A stretch of 64,000 nt of DNA from Saccharopolyspora sp. NFXS83 (GCF_026241095.1 NZ_JAPFGB010000006.1:62001-126000), one strand, 5' to 3'. Numbered from the stretch's first letter, positions 16,443 through 25,717 are shown. Numbers and translations: made by a program. Notes: generated by a model not told the origin, from the letters alone.

Positions 16443-17261
16443 GTGGCACGCATCCTGACCCTGAGCGAGGCGATCGCGGAACTGGTCGCCGACGGCGACG
16501 CGATCGCGCTCGAGGGCTTCACCCACCTCATCCCGGTCGCGGCCGGGCACGAGATCATCCGGCAGGGCAAGCGGGACCTCACGTTGTGCCGGATGACGCC
16601 GGACATCGTGTACGACCAGCTCATCGGCGCCGGATGCGCTCGGAAGCTGGTCTTCTCCTGGGGCGGCAACCCCGGTGTGGGGTCGCTGCACCGGTTCCGC
16701 GACGCGGTGCAGCACTCCTGGCCGCGACCGCTGGAGATCGAGGAGCACAGCCACGCGGGCATGGCCAACCGCTACGCCGCCGGTGCCTCCGGGCTGCCGT
16801 TCGCGATCCTGCGCGGCTACACCGGCACCGACCTGCCCGCGCAGACCGACTCCATCAAAACCGTCACCTGCCCGTTCACCGGCGAGGTGCTGGCCGCGGT
16901 GCCCGCGCTGAACCCGGACGTCGGCGTCGTGCACGCCCAGCAGGCCGACCGCGAGGGCAACGTGCAGATGTGGGGCATCACCGGCGTGCAGAAGGAGACG
17001 GTGCTCGCCTCGAAGCGGTCGTTGGTGACCGTCGAGGAGATCGTCGACGAGCTCACCCCGCGCCCCGGAGCGGTCGTGCTGCCGACATGGGCCGTCACCG
17101 CGGTCGCCGAGGTCCCGGGCGGCGCGCACCCCTCGTACGCGCAGGGCTATTCGGAACGCGACAACGCCCACTACCAGCGCTGGGACGCGATCTCGCGGGA
17201 CCGCGCGGAGTTCGAGTCCTGGTTGAGCCGCGAAGGACTGGCGGACAGGAGCGCACGATGA
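16443..17261 (+). CDS. pcaI: 3-oxoadipate CoA-transferase subunit A
   Basis: A 272-residue family I CoA-transferase alpha subunit with GDAIALEGFTHLIPVA at the N-terminus and VVHAQQADREGNVQMWGITG later. It transfers CoA from succinyl-CoA to 3-oxoadipate together with the next gene product. The start is GTG 16443 with GGAG seven bases upstream. It is first gene of the operon pcaIJFHGBDC and overlaps the pcaJ start by ATGA. The sequence is also close to glutaconate CoA-transferase subunits; operon context decides the function. Confidence 0.87.
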   Translation: MARILTLSEAIAELVADGDAIALEGFTHLIPVAAGHEIIRQGKRDLTLCRMTPDIVYDQLIGAGCARKLVFSWGGNPGVGSLHRFRDAVQHSWPRPLEIEEHSHAGMANRYAAGASGLPFAILRGYTGTDLPAQTDSIKTVTCPFTGEVLAAVPALNPDVGVVHAQQADREGNVQMWGITGVQKETVLASKRSLVTVEEIVDELTPRPGAVVLPTWAVTAVAEVPGGAHPSYAQGYSERDNAHYQRWDAISRDRAEFESWLSREGLADRSAR

Positions 17262-18028
17262 CCGAGACGTTCACCGCCGACGAGATGATGAGCGTCGCCG
17301 CCGCGCGCTCGCTCACCAACGGTTCCGCCTGCTTCGTCGGCATCGGCCTGCCCAGCACCGCCGCGAACCTCGCAAGGCGCACCCACGCGCCCGAGCTGGT
17401 GCTGATCTACGAATCGGGCACGCTCGGAGCCAAGCCCGACCGGCTGCCGCTGTCCATCGGCGACGGCGCTCTCGCCGACACCGCCGACTCGGTGGTGAGC
17501 GTGCCGGAGATCTTCAACTACTGGCTGCAGCCCGGACGCATCGACTTCGGATTCCTCGGCGGTGCGCAGATCGACAAGTTCGGCAACATCAACTCGACGA
17601 TCATCGGCGGGGACTACGCGGCCCCGAAGGTGCGGCTGCCCGGCGCTGGCGGCGCTCCGGAGATCGCCGCGTCGTGCCGCGAGGTGCTGGTGGTGATGCG
17701 CCAGAGCACCCGCAGCTTCGTGGAGTCCGTCGACTTCATCAGCTCCGTCGGCTACGGCACCGGCAAGGGCGACCGGGAACGGCTGGGCCTGCGCGGGCGC
17801 GGACCCGTGAAGGTGATCACCGATCTGGGCATCATGGAACCGGACCCCGAGACCTGCGAACTGACGCTGACCCACCTCAGCCCCGGCGCGGACGTCGAGC
17901 AGGTGCGCGCCGCCACCGGCTGGGACCTCCAGGTGGTCGCCGACCCGACGGTGCAGCAGGCTCCGAGCGAGACCGAGCTGCGGGTGCTGCGCGAGTTGAA
18001 GGCGACGATCGAAGGAGATCAGGCATGA
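17258..18028 (+). CDS. pcaJ: 3-oxoadipate CoA-transferase subunit B
   Basis: A 256-residue beta subunit. It carries LVLIYESGTLGAKP with the Glu expected to form the CoA thioester, then GRIDFGFLGGAQIDKFGNIN and KVITDLGIMEPDPETCEL, all typical of the family. It overlaps pcaI and pcaF by four bases each, implying coupled translation and equal subunit supply. Confidence 0.87.
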   Translation: MTETFTADEMMSVAAARSLTNGSACFVGIGLPSTAANLARRTHAPELVLIYESGTLGAKPDRLPLSIGDGALADTADSVVSVPEIFNYWLQPGRIDFGFLGGAQIDKFGNINSTIIGGDYAAPKVRLPGAGGAPEIAASCREVLVVMRQSTRSFVESVDFISSVGYGTGKGDRERLGLRGRGPVKVITDLGIMEPDPETCELTLTHLSPGADVEQVRAATGWDLQVVADPTVQQAPSETELRVLRELKATIEGDQA

Positions 18029-19206
18029 CCGAGGCCGCTTACGTCCTCGATTCGGTGCGCACCCCCGTCGGCCGCTACGGCAAGGGCCTCGCGGCGGTGC
18101 GCCCGGACGACCTCGCCGCGCACGTGGTGCGCACCCTCGTGGAGCGCACGCCCGGCCTGGACCCGGCGCGCGTGGAGGACGTCGCGTTCGGCAACGCCAA
18201 CGGCGCCGGCGAGGACAACCGCGACGTCGCGCGGATGGCGGCGCTGCTGGCGGGGCTGCCCACGAGCGTCGCGGGCGCCACCGTCAACCGCCTGTGCGGC
18301 TCCGGGCTGGAGGCGGTGATCGGCGCGAGCCGGGCCGTGGAGACCGGGGACCAGGAGCTGGCCATCGCCGGTGGCGTCGAGTCGATGAGCCGCGCGCCGT
18401 GGGTGCTGCAGAAGCCGGAGGGCGGTTTCCCGCGCGGCCACGAGACGTTGCACTCGACGACGCTGGGCTGGCGGATGACCAACCCGGAGATGCCCGAGCG
18501 GTGGACGATCGCGCTGGGCGCCTCCGCGGAACTGCTCGCCGACCGCTACGGGCTCACCCGCGAGCAGCAGGACGAGTTCGCGGTGCGCAGCCACCGGCGC
18601 GCCGCCGCCGCGTGGGACGCGGGGCTGTTCGACGGCGAGGTCGCGGCCGTCCCGGGCACCGAGCTCACCCGCGACGAGGGCGTGCGGCCGGACAGCTCCG
18701 TCGAGGCGCTGGCGAAGCTCAAGCCCGCGTTCCGCGCGGACGGCACGGTCACCGCGGGCAACTCGTCGCCGCTCAACGACGGGGCCGCCGCGTTGCTCAT
18801 CGGGTCGGAGTCCGTCGCCGGTGAGCTCGGTGCGGCCCCGCTGGCGCGCATCGCCGGCCGCGGTGTCGCCGGGGTCGATCCGGACGTGTTCGGCATCGGG
18901 CCGGTGCAGGCGGCGAACACCGCGCTGCGCCGCGCGGGCATCGGCTGGGGCGACCTGACGGCAGTGGAGCTCAACGAGGCGTTCGCCGCGCAGTCACTGG
19001 CCTGCCTCGCCGAGTGGCCGGAGCTGGATCCCGAGATCGTCAACGTCCAGGGCGGTGCCATCGCCGTCGGTCACCCGCTGGGAGCGTCGGGAGCGCGCAT
19101 CCTGGGGTCGCTGGCCCACCAGCTGCGCCGCGCCGGTGGCGGCTGGGGCCTGGCCGCCATCTGCATCGGCGTCGGGCAGGGCCTGGCCGTGGTCCTGCAC
19201 GCGTGA
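18025..19206 (+). CDS. pcaF: Beta-ketoadipyl-CoA thiolase
   Basis: A 393-residue thiolase that splits 3-oxoadipyl-CoA to acetyl-CoA and succinyl-CoA. Nucleophile Cys91 is in VNRLCGSGLEAV. Catalytic His lies in GHPLGASGAR and the second Cys in ICIGVGQG. The length and position directly after pcaIJ make the adipyl assignment secure relative to generic acetyl-CoA acetyltransferases. Its start overlaps pcaJ (ATGA). Confidence 0.9.
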   Translation: MTEAAYVLDSVRTPVGRYGKGLAAVRPDDLAAHVVRTLVERTPGLDPARVEDVAFGNANGAGEDNRDVARMAALLAGLPTSVAGATVNRLCGSGLEAVIGASRAVETGDQELAIAGGVESMSRAPWVLQKPEGGFPRGHETLHSTTLGWRMTNPEMPERWTIALGASAELLADRYGLTREQQDEFAVRSHRRAAAAWDAGLFDGEVAAVPGTELTRDEGVRPDSSVEALAKLKPAFRADGTVTAGNSSPLNDGAAALLIGSESVAGELGAAPLARIAGRGVAGVDPDVFGIGPVQAANTALRRAGIGWGDLTAVELNEAFAAQSLACLAEWPELDPEIVNVQGGAIAVGHPLGASGARILGSLAHQLRRAGGGWGLAAICIGVGQGLAVVLHA

Positions 19207-19220
19207 AGGAGGAGTCGACG

Positions 19221-19970
19221 ATGACCGCCGAGACCACCCCGCAGCAGTCCGGCCTGCTGCTGCCCCGCTACCGGCGCGACGACGCCTCGCACCCGGCGCT
19301 GGACACGCCCGAGTACCGCTCGTCTGCGTTCCGGTACCCGAAGCAGCCGCTGCAGCTGCTGCCCCAGTACCTCACCGAGGTCACCGGCCCGCTGCTCGGC
19401 CACGACCGGGTCGGTGACGGCGACCACGACCTGACCGCCGGCCACGACGGGGAGCCGCTCGGCGAGCGGATCGTCGTCAGCGGCCGGGTGCTCGATTCGG
19501 ACGGCAGGCCCGTGCCGGACACGCTGATCGAGCTGTGGCAGGCGAACTCGGCGGGCCGCTACCGGCACGCCGGGGACCGGCACCCGGCTCCGCTGGACCC
19601 GAACTTCACCGGTGTCGGGCGGGCCATGAGCGACGAGCGGGGCGAGTACCGGTTCGTCACCATCAAGCCCGGCGCCTACCCGTGGCGCAACCACGACAAC
19701 GCGTGGCGACCGGCGCACCTGCACTTCTCGCTGTTCGGGCAGGCGTTCACGCAGCGGCTGATCACCCAGATGTACTTCCCCGGCGATCCGCTGTTCCACC
19801 AGGACCCGATCTTCAACTCGGTGCGCGATCCGCGGGCCCGCGAGCGCATGATCAGCCGGTTCGACCTGGAGAGCACGGTGCCGGAGTGGGCGATGAGCTA
19901 CAAGTTCGACATCGTGCTGCGCGGGAGCGCGGCCACCCCGTTCGAGGACGACGAGGAGGACGACGACTGA
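19221..19970 (+). CDS. pcaH: Protocatechuate 3,4-dioxygenase beta subunit
   Basis: A 249-residue intradiol dioxygenase subunit carrying the non-heme Fe(III) site. IKPGAYPWR supplies a Tyr ligand and RPAHLHFSLFG the His-x-His pair; another Tyr lies in GRYRHAG. With PcaG it converts protocatechuate to 3-carboxy-cis,cis-muconate. It has a strong AAGGAGG ribosome site after a 14-bp gap from pcaF. An acidic tail (DDEEDDD) ends the protein. Confidence 0.92.
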   Translation: MTAETTPQQSGLLLPRYRRDDASHPALDTPEYRSSAFRYPKQPLQLLPQYLTEVTGPLLGHDRVGDGDHDLTAGHDGEPLGERIVVSGRVLDSDGRPVPDTLIELWQANSAGRYRHAGDRHPAPLDPNFTGVGRAMSDERGEYRFVTIKPGAYPWRNHDNAWRPAHLHFSLFGQAFTQRLITQMYFPGDPLFHQDPIFNSVRDPRARERMISRFDLESTVPEWAMSYKFDIVLRGSAATPFEDDEEDDD

Positions 19971-20539
19971 TGGCCGATTCCGCTGAGGTCACCACGCCGT
20001 CGCAGACGGTCGGCCCCTTCTACGCGCTGCCCGACGGTCTGCTGTGGCCGGACGGCCCGGAGGTCGTCGCGGCGGGCACGCCGGGGGCGTTGGCGGTGCG
20101 CGGCACGGTGCTCGACGGCAACGGCGATCCGGTGCCCGACGCCGTGATCGAGATCTGGCACGCCGACGAGCGCGGGCGGTTCTCGCACCCCGCGGATCCG
20201 CGCGGGGAATCGGCCTCGTTCCAGGGTTTCGGGCGCTGCGGCACCGATCCCGAGGGCGGGTTCTGGTTCCGCACCGTCAAACCAGGTCCGCTGCCGACGC
20301 CGGACGGGCGCACCGAGGCGCCGCACCTGAACGTGACGGTGCTGGCCCGCGGCATGCTCAACCGCCTGGTCACTCGCGCGTACTTCCCCGACGAGGCCGC
20401 CGCCAACGACGCCGACCCGGTGCTGTCCGAGGTGAGTCCGCAGCGCCGGGGCACGCTGGTGGCGGTGGCGGAACCGGACGGGGTGCGCTTCGACATCCGG
20501 TTGCAGGGCGACGCCGAGACCGTCTTCTTCGAGCTCTGA
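19970..20539 (+). CDS. pcaG: Protocatechuate 3,4-dioxygenase alpha subunit
   Basis: A 189-residue alpha subunit beginning with SQTVGPFYALPDGL, the usual start of PcaG, and with IEIWHADERGRF and APHLNVTVLARGM. In the alpha subunit the iron-ligand histidines are replaced (HLN instead of HLH), as seen here. It overlaps pcaH by one base (TGATG). Confidence 0.92.
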   Translation: MADSAEVTTPSQTVGPFYALPDGLLWPDGPEVVAAGTPGALAVRGTVLDGNGDPVPDAVIEIWHADERGRFSHPADPRGESASFQGFGRCGTDPEGGFWFRTVKPGPLPTPDGRTEAPHLNVTVLARGMLNRLVTRAYFPDEAAANDADPVLSEVSPQRRGTLVAVAEPDGVRFDIRLQGDAETVFFEL

Positions 20540-20546
20540 GGCCGAC

Positions 20547-21875
20547 GTGTTCACCCCGATGTTCAGCACCCCGGACGCCCAGCGGCGCACCGGCAGCGCG
20601 GCGTGGGTGCAGGCGATGCTCGACTTCGAAGCGGCCCTGGCGCGGGCGCAAGCTCGCGCCGGGGTGATCCCGGAGTCCGCGGCCCACGAGATCGAGGCGC
20701 ACTGCCGGGCCGAGGAGTTCGACCTGGACTCGATCGCACGGCGCGCGGTCGCCTCGGCGACGCCGGTGATCGCGCTGGTCGGCGACCTCGCGGAACTGCT
20801 CGACCCCGCCGCACGCCCCCACGTGCACCTCGGGGCGACCAGCCAGGACGTGCTGGACACTGCCGCGATGCTGGTCGTGCGCCGCACGCTGCGCGGGGTG
20901 CTGGGTGATCTGCGCGGCGCGGCGGACCGGTGCGCGCGGCTGGCCGAGGACCACCGCGGCACGGTGATGATCGGGCGGTCGTTGCTGCAGCAGGCGCTGC
21001 CGACGACGTTCGGGCGCCGGTGCGCCGGGTGGCTGACCGCGCTCACCGAGGCCACCGCCGCGCTGGACCGGGTCGTGGCGGAGCGGCTCGCGGTGCAGTT
21101 CGGCGGCCCGGCGGGGACGTTGGGGTCGCTCGGCGATCAGGGCGTTGCGGTGCTCGGGCACCTCGCCGGGGAGCTCGGCCTCGCCGAGCCGGTGCTGCCG
21201 TGGCACACCGACCGCACCCGCATCGGTGAGCTGGCGGGCGCGCTGGGCGCGGTCGCGGGCGCGCTCGGCAAGATCGCGCTGGACGTGGAGCTGCACGCGC
21301 AGACCGAGGTGGGCGAGCTGGGCGAGGGCAGCTCCGGCGGATCGTCGGCGATGCCGCACAAGCAGAACCCGGCCGGGTCGGTGCTGATCTCGGCGGCGGT
21401 GCACCGGGTGCCGGGCCTGGTGTCCACGTTGCTCGCGGCGATGCCGCAGGCGCACGAGCGGGCCGCCGGGTCGTGGCAGGCGGAGTGGGAGCCGTTGGCG
21501 GAATTGCTGCGGCTGGTCGCGGCAGCCGCCGCGGGAACGGAGCGGCTGCTGGCCGGGCTGCGGGTGAACACCGCACGCATGGCGTCCAATGTGGACATCA
21601 CGGCGGGTCTGGTGATGGCCGAGAGCGCGTCCTCGGCGCTGCGCCGGGAACTGGGCCGCGCCGAGGCGCAACGGCTGGTGAAGGAACTGTGCGCGCAGGT
21701 CGCCGACCGCGGGGGCACGCTGCGCGCGGCGCTGCTCGGCGACGACCGGGTGCGCGCCGCGCTGTCCGAGGCGGAGATCGTTCAGGCGACCGAGCCCGGC
21801 GACCACCTGGGCTCGGCGGGCGCGTTCATCGATCGCGCGCTGGCGCGGCACGAATCGGGAGGGAATCCGCAATGA
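20547..21875 (+). CDS. pcaB: 3-Carboxy-cis,cis-muconate cycloisomerase
   Basis: A 442-residue fumarase/aspartase-superfamily enzyme. The superfamily signature GSSAMPHKQNPAGS is intact near residue 270, and HLGATSQDVLDTAAM sits near residue 95. It cyclises carboxymuconate to 4-carboxymuconolactone. The start is GTG 20547, eight bases after pcaG. The C-terminus overlaps pcaD by ATGA. Confidence 0.9.
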   Translation: MFTPMFSTPDAQRRTGSAAWVQAMLDFEAALARAQARAGVIPESAAHEIEAHCRAEEFDLDSIARRAVASATPVIALVGDLAELLDPAARPHVHLGATSQDVLDTAAMLVVRRTLRGVLGDLRGAADRCARLAEDHRGTVMIGRSLLQQALPTTFGRRCAGWLTALTEATAALDRVVAERLAVQFGGPAGTLGSLGDQGVAVLGHLAGELGLAEPVLPWHTDRTRIGELAGALGAVAGALGKIALDVELHAQTEVGELGEGSSGGSSAMPHKQNPAGSVLISAAVHRVPGLVSTLLAAMPQAHERAAGSWQAEWEPLAELLRLVAAAAAGTERLLAGLRVNTARMASNVDITAGLVMAESASSALRRELGRAEAQRLVKELCAQVADRGGTLRAALLGDDRVRAALSEAEIVQATEPGDHLGSAGAFIDRALARHESGGNPQ

Positions 21876-22657
21876 CCCCGCACTACGAACTCGCCGGCCC
21901 CGAAGGCGCCGAGGTGGTCGTGCTGTCGAACTCGCTCGGCACCGACCTCGGCCTCTGGGACGCGCAGCTGCCCGCGCTGTCGGAGCGCTTCCGGGTGCTG
22001 CGCTACGACCAGCGCGGCCACGGCCGCACCCCCGCCACGCCCGGCCCCTACGACTTGGCCGATCTCGGCGGCGACGTCCTGGAACTGCTCGACCACCTCG
22101 ACGTGGAGCGGGCGCACTTCGCCGGGGTGTCGCTGGGCGGCATGACCGGGATGTGGCTGGCCGAGCACGCCCCGCAACGCCTGGACCGGCTCGCGCTGAT
22201 CTGCACGTCCGCCGAGCTCACCCCGCGCCAGGCGTGGCGCGACCGCGCCGCGCAGGCCCGGCGGGACGGCACGGCGTCCATGGTGGACGGATCGCTCGGC
22301 CGCTGGTTCACGCCCGCGCTGGCGGCCGAACCGGACGTCGTGGCCCGGTTCGGCGCCGCGCTCGCGGCCTGCGACGACGAGGGGTACGCCAGCTGCGCGG
22401 AGGCCATCGCGGAGCTCGACCTGGTCGACGGGCTCCCGCGGATCACCGCCCCGACGCTGGTCATCGCCGGTCGCGACGACCCGGCCACTCCCCCGCCGCA
22501 CGCGGAGCGCATCGGCGCCGCGGTCCCGGGCGCGCGGGTGGAGATCCTGCCCGGCGCCTCCCACCTGGCCAACGTCGAACGCGCCGAGACCGTGAACCGC
22601 CTGCTGCTGCACCACTTCACGAGGAGCCTGCACGAGTCCTCGCACGATGACCTCTGA
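21872..22657 (+). CDS. pcaD: 3-Oxoadipate enol-lactonase
   Basis: A 261-residue alpha/beta hydrolase. Nucleophile Ser87 lies in GVSLGGM, the acid in VIAGRDDPATP and His in PGASHLANVE. It hydrolyses 3-oxoadipate enol-lactone. In many actinobacteria pcaD and pcaC are fused as pcaL; here they are separate, 80 bp apart, with a short R2 repeat in the gap. Confidence 0.88.
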   Translation: MTPHYELAGPEGAEVVVLSNSLGTDLGLWDAQLPALSERFRVLRYDQRGHGRTPATPGPYDLADLGGDVLELLDHLDVERAHFAGVSLGGMTGMWLAEHAPQRLDRLALICTSAELTPRQAWRDRAAQARRDGTASMVDGSLGRWFTPALAAEPDVVARFGAALAACDDEGYASCAEAIAELDLVDGLPRITAPTLVIAGRDDPATPPPHAERIGAAVPGARVEILPGASHLANVERAETVNRLLLHHFTRSLHESSHDDL

Positions 22658-22663
22658 TCTGCG

Positions 22664-22700
22664 CCTCGTCTGCGGCAGAGCCGCCGAGGTTCCGCCACCC
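22664..22700 (+). repeat. Short deletion form of family R2 inside the pca operon
   Basis: CCTCGTCTGCGGCAGAG is followed directly by CCGCCGAGGTTCCGCCACC. The two R2 ends are joined, as at 10202. It lies between pcaD and pcaC without breaking the operon. Confidence 0.55.
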
Positions 22701-22737
22701 GGCCCACGACGCGGGCCGTCCTGAAAGGACTTCCCAG

Positions 22738-23127
22738 ATGACCGACGACACCACCCGGCACGAGCGGGGCATGGCGGTGCGCCGGGACGTGCTCGGCGAC
22801 GCGCACGTGGACCGCGCGGTGGCGAACACGACGGAGTTCACCGCGGGGTTCCAGGACTTCATCACCCGCTACGCGTGGGGCGAGTTGTGGACCGGCGACG
22901 GCGTGCCGCGCCCGACCCGCAGCTGCCTGACGCTGGCGATCCTCGCGGCGACCGGCTGCGAGGAGGAGTTCGCGATGCACGTGCGCGCCGCCCGCCGCAA
23001 CGGCGTGTCCCAGGCGGAGATCCGCGAGGTCCTCATGCACGTGGCGATCTACGCCGGGGTGCCGAAGGCGAACCGCGCCTTCGCCCTCGCCCGCGACGTG
23101 CTGGCGGCGGAGGGGTCCGGCGGTTGA
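22738..23127 (+). CDS. pcaC: 4-Carboxymuconolactone decarboxylase
   Basis: A 129-residue CMD/AhpD-fold protein with GMAVRRDVLGDAHVDRA at the N-terminus and REVLMHVAIYAGVPKANRAF near the C-terminus, the family's signature helix. It decarboxylates 4-carboxymuconolactone to the enol-lactone, the step before PcaD. A ribosome site GAAAGGA precedes ATG 22738. Confidence 0.9.
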   Translation: MTDDTTRHERGMAVRRDVLGDAHVDRAVANTTEFTAGFQDFITRYAWGELWTGDGVPRPTRSCLTLAILAATGCEEEFAMHVRAARRNGVSQAEIREVLMHVAIYAGVPKANRAFALARDVLAAEGSGG

Positions 23128-23287
23128 GCCAGTGCGGACGTGACCGCGGGGTCGTCGGGCTCGGCCGCCGGATCGGCGCCGGTCAGCGCGCGGCGGCGGT
23201 GGGGACGGGTAACGGGCGGTCCGTCCGGTATGGAACGGTGGTGGCGGGACGGCGGCGTCCGGCCACACCGGATGAGCGAGGAGAGCG

Positions 23288-24085
23288 ATGGAACCGGCTT
23301 CGGAATCGAGCGGCTACGTGCAGTCGCTGGCGCGCGGCCTCGCGGTGATCCGCGCCTTCGACGAGTCCCGCCCGGAGATGACGCTCAGCGACGTCGCCCG
23401 CGCCACCGACCTGTCCCGCGCCGCGGCCCGCCGCTTCCTGCACACCCTGCTGCAGCTCGGTTACGTGTGGACCGACGGCCGGGTGTTCGCGCTGACCCCG
23501 CGCGTGCTGGAGCTCGGCTTCGCGTACCTGTCGAGCGTGTCGCTGCCGGAGATCGCGCAGCCGCACCTGGAGCGGCTGGTCTCGCGCGTGCACGAGTCGG
23601 CGTCGGTCTCGGTGTTCGACGGTGAGGACATCGTCTACATCGCCCGCGTGCCCACCAGCCGCATCATGACGGTCTCGATCAACATCGGCACCCGGTTCCC
23701 CGCCTACGCCACCTCGATGGGACGGGTGCTGCTGGCGCACCTGCCCGCCGATCGGCTCGACGAGTTCCTGACGGGGGTGCGGCTCGACCCGCTCGGCCCG
23801 CACACCGTCGGCAGCCCCGAGGAGCTGCGCGCCGAGCTGGCCCGCATCCGGGAGCAGGGCTGGGCGCTGGTCGACCAGGAGCTGGAAGCCGGGCTGCGCT
23901 CCATCGCGGCACCGATCCGGGACCGCTCGGACCAGGTGGTGGCGGCGGCGAACATCTCCTCGCACGCCAGCCGCACCACCGGTGAGCAGGCGCGGGAGAA
24001 CCTGCTCCCCGCGCTGCTGGAGACCGCCGAGGCGATCCGCGCGGACCTGCGCGTGGCGCCCCGCTCGGCGTCGGCCGCGCGCTGA
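23288..24085 (+). CDS. pcaR: IclR-family regulator of the protocatechuate operon
   Basis: A 265-residue IclR protein. The N-terminal winged helix carries TLSDVARATDLSRAAARRFL. The effector domain has PAYATSMGRVLLAHLP and SIAAPIRDRSDQVVAAANIS. It closely follows the PcaR/PcaU/PobR pattern (SRAAARRFLHTLLQLGY). It lies 160 bp downstream of pcaC in the same direction and probably acts on the direct repeats upstream of pcaI, with protocatechuate or beta-ketoadipate as the effector. ATG 23288 follows GAGGAGAG. Confidence 0.87.
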   Translation: MEPASESSGYVQSLARGLAVIRAFDESRPEMTLSDVARATDLSRAAARRFLHTLLQLGYVWTDGRVFALTPRVLELGFAYLSSVSLPEIAQPHLERLVSRVHESASVSVFDGEDIVYIARVPTSRIMTVSINIGTRFPAYATSMGRVLLAHLPADRLDEFLTGVRLDPLGPHTVGSPEELRAELARIREQGWALVDQELEAGLRSIAAPIRDRSDQVVAAANISSHASRTTGEQARENLLPALLETAEAIRADLRVAPRSASAAR

Positions 24086-24169
24086 CCCTGCGCTGAGGAC
24101 GCCGGGGCGACCGCTCTCACGCGCTCGTTTCGACCCTGCTCGGTCCGGCCTCCGCCGAGATGCCGGTAC

Positions 24170-24181
24170 GATACCGGTATC
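24170..24181. promoter_or_regulatory. Candidate MarR operator, perfect palindrome
   Basis: GATACCGGTATC is a perfect 12-bp palindrome, preceded by an overlapping GCCGGTAC half-site. It lies 28 bp before the MarR start codon, a typical autoregulatory position. Confidence 0.5.
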
Positions 24182-24209
24182 AGCGCGACCGGAGCGACGG
24201 GAGGACGTC

Positions 24210-24716
24210 TTGGCCGAGCCGCCCGCTACCCGCGGCGACCGGGTTTCCCGCGACGGGTGCGACCCGCTCGACGTGATCGAGTTCCAGACCGCGGTGCTGG
24301 TGCGGAACCTGGAGATGCTGTGCCGCCGCGGCGACCTCTACCAAGAGGTGGACCGCGCCGGATACCTGCTGCTGCGCACCCTGATCGCGCGCGGGCCGTC
24401 GGACATCACCTGCCTCGCCGCCGCGCTCGGACTCGATCCGTCGACCACCGGCAGGCAAGTGCTGGCCGCGCAGCGGGCCGGGTACGTCACCCGCGCTCCC
24501 GGCGGCGCCGATCGGCGCCGGTCGATCGTGCACGTCACCGGCCCCGGCGTCGACGCCGTCGACGCCGTGCACGCCCGCCGCCGCACGTGCACCGAGGCCA
24601 TGCTCACCGGCTGGAGCGAGCAGGACCTGCGGGTGCTGTCCGACGTGATCACCCGCTACAACCAGGCCATCGCCGACGAATTCCTCGACACCGACCCGCC
24701 CGGAGGGGCTTCGTGA
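24210..24716 (+). CDS. MarR-family transcriptional regulator
   Basis: A 168-residue MarR protein: GYLLLRTLIARG, then DITCLAAALGLDPSTTGRQV as the HTH and the wing ADRRRSIVHVT. The start is TTG 24210, preceded by GGGAGGA five bases away; GTG 24243 is an alternative. The stop overlaps the start of the following monooxygenase gene (GTGA), so they form a two-gene unit, presumably autoregulated through the palindrome at 24170. Confidence 0.8.
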   Translation: MAEPPATRGDRVSRDGCDPLDVIEFQTAVLVRNLEMLCRRGDLYQEVDRAGYLLLRTLIARGPSDITCLAAALGLDPSTTGRQVLAAQRAGYVTRAPGGADRRRSIVHVTGPGVDAVDAVHARRRTCTEAMLTGWSEQDLRVLSDVITRYNQAIADEFLDTDPPGGAS

Positions 24717-25717
24717 CCACACCGCACGTCCCGCTCAACGTCCTCGACCTCGTGTCCGTCAGCGATGGTTCCACGATGGCCGACGCCATCGCCTCGTCCA
24801 TGGCGGCGGCCGAACTCGCCGACGAGCTCGGCTACTCGCGGGTCTGGTACGCCGAGCACCACAACACGCAGCACCTCGGCGCCACCGCGACCGCCCTGCT
24901 CATCGCCCAGGCCGCGGGCCGCACCGAGCGGATCCGCGTCGGCTCCGGCGGCATCATGCTGCCCAACCACGCGCCGCTGCAGGTCGCGGAGTCCTTCGGC
25001 ACCCTCGCCCAGCTGCACCCCGGCCGCATCGACCTCGGCCTGGGCCGCGCCCCCGGCACCGATCAGCTCACCGCGCAGCTGCTGAACCGGTCCGGTTCGG
25101 ACGCGCAGAGCTTCGCGAACTCCCTCTACGACCTCACCGGCTGGTTCGGCGACGAGGGCCGCGCGCACAGCGCCCCGGTCACGGCGGGGCCCGCCACCGG
25201 TACGCACGTGCCGCTGTGGGTGCTCGGGTCGACGGTGAACGGCGCGTCCATCGCCGGGCAGCTGGGCCTGCCGTTCGCGGTGGCCTCGCACTTCGCCCCC
25301 GCCGGCCTCGACGAGATCCTCGAGGTCTACCGCTCGTCGTTCTCCACCGACGCCCCCACCGCCCAGCTCACCGAACCTCGCGTGATGGTCGGCGTCAACG
25401 TCGTCGTCGCCCCCACCGACGAGGAGGCCGTGCGGCTGTGGACCACCGCGCAGCGCATGTTCCTCGACGTGCGCAGCGGCAACCGCCGCGGCCTGCAGCC
25501 GCCGACGGAGCCCGAGGAAGTCGGCGGCGAGCACGAACGCCGCTTCGCGGACTCGATGCTGAGCATCAACGCGATCGGCTCCCCGGACACCGCGGTGCGC
25601 GAACTGGAGGCGCTGGTCGACCGCACCGGAGCGGACGAGCTCATCACCGTCACCTACTGCCACGACCCGGCCGACCGCCTCCGCTCCCTGAAGCTCCTCG
25701 CGGGCTCCTGGTTCTGA
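24713..25717 (+). CDS. Luciferase-like flavin-dependent monooxygenase (LLM class)
   Basis: A 334-residue protein of the LLM 'MsnO8' type: SRVWYAEHHNTQHLGATATA, GSGGIMLPNHAPLQVAESFG and RIDLGLGRAPGTD are diagnostic. It uses reduced FMN or F420 and oxygen on an unknown substrate. It starts at GTG 24713 with GGAGGGG upstream and is translationally coupled to the MarR gene. MarR-LLM pairs are often linked to detoxification of electrophiles; that role is inferred. Confidence 0.82.
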   Translation: MTTPHVPLNVLDLVSVSDGSTMADAIASSMAAAELADELGYSRVWYAEHHNTQHLGATATALLIAQAAGRTERIRVGSGGIMLPNHAPLQVAESFGTLAQLHPGRIDLGLGRAPGTDQLTAQLLNRSGSDAQSFANSLYDLTGWFGDEGRAHSAPVTAGPATGTHVPLWVLGSTVNGASIAGQLGLPFAVASHFAPAGLDEILEVYRSSFSTDAPTAQLTEPRVMVGVNVVVAPTDEEAVRLWTTAQRMFLDVRSGNRRGLQPPTEPEEVGGEHERRFADSMLSINAIGSPDTAVRELEALVDRTGADELITVTYCHDPADRLRSLKLLAGSWF

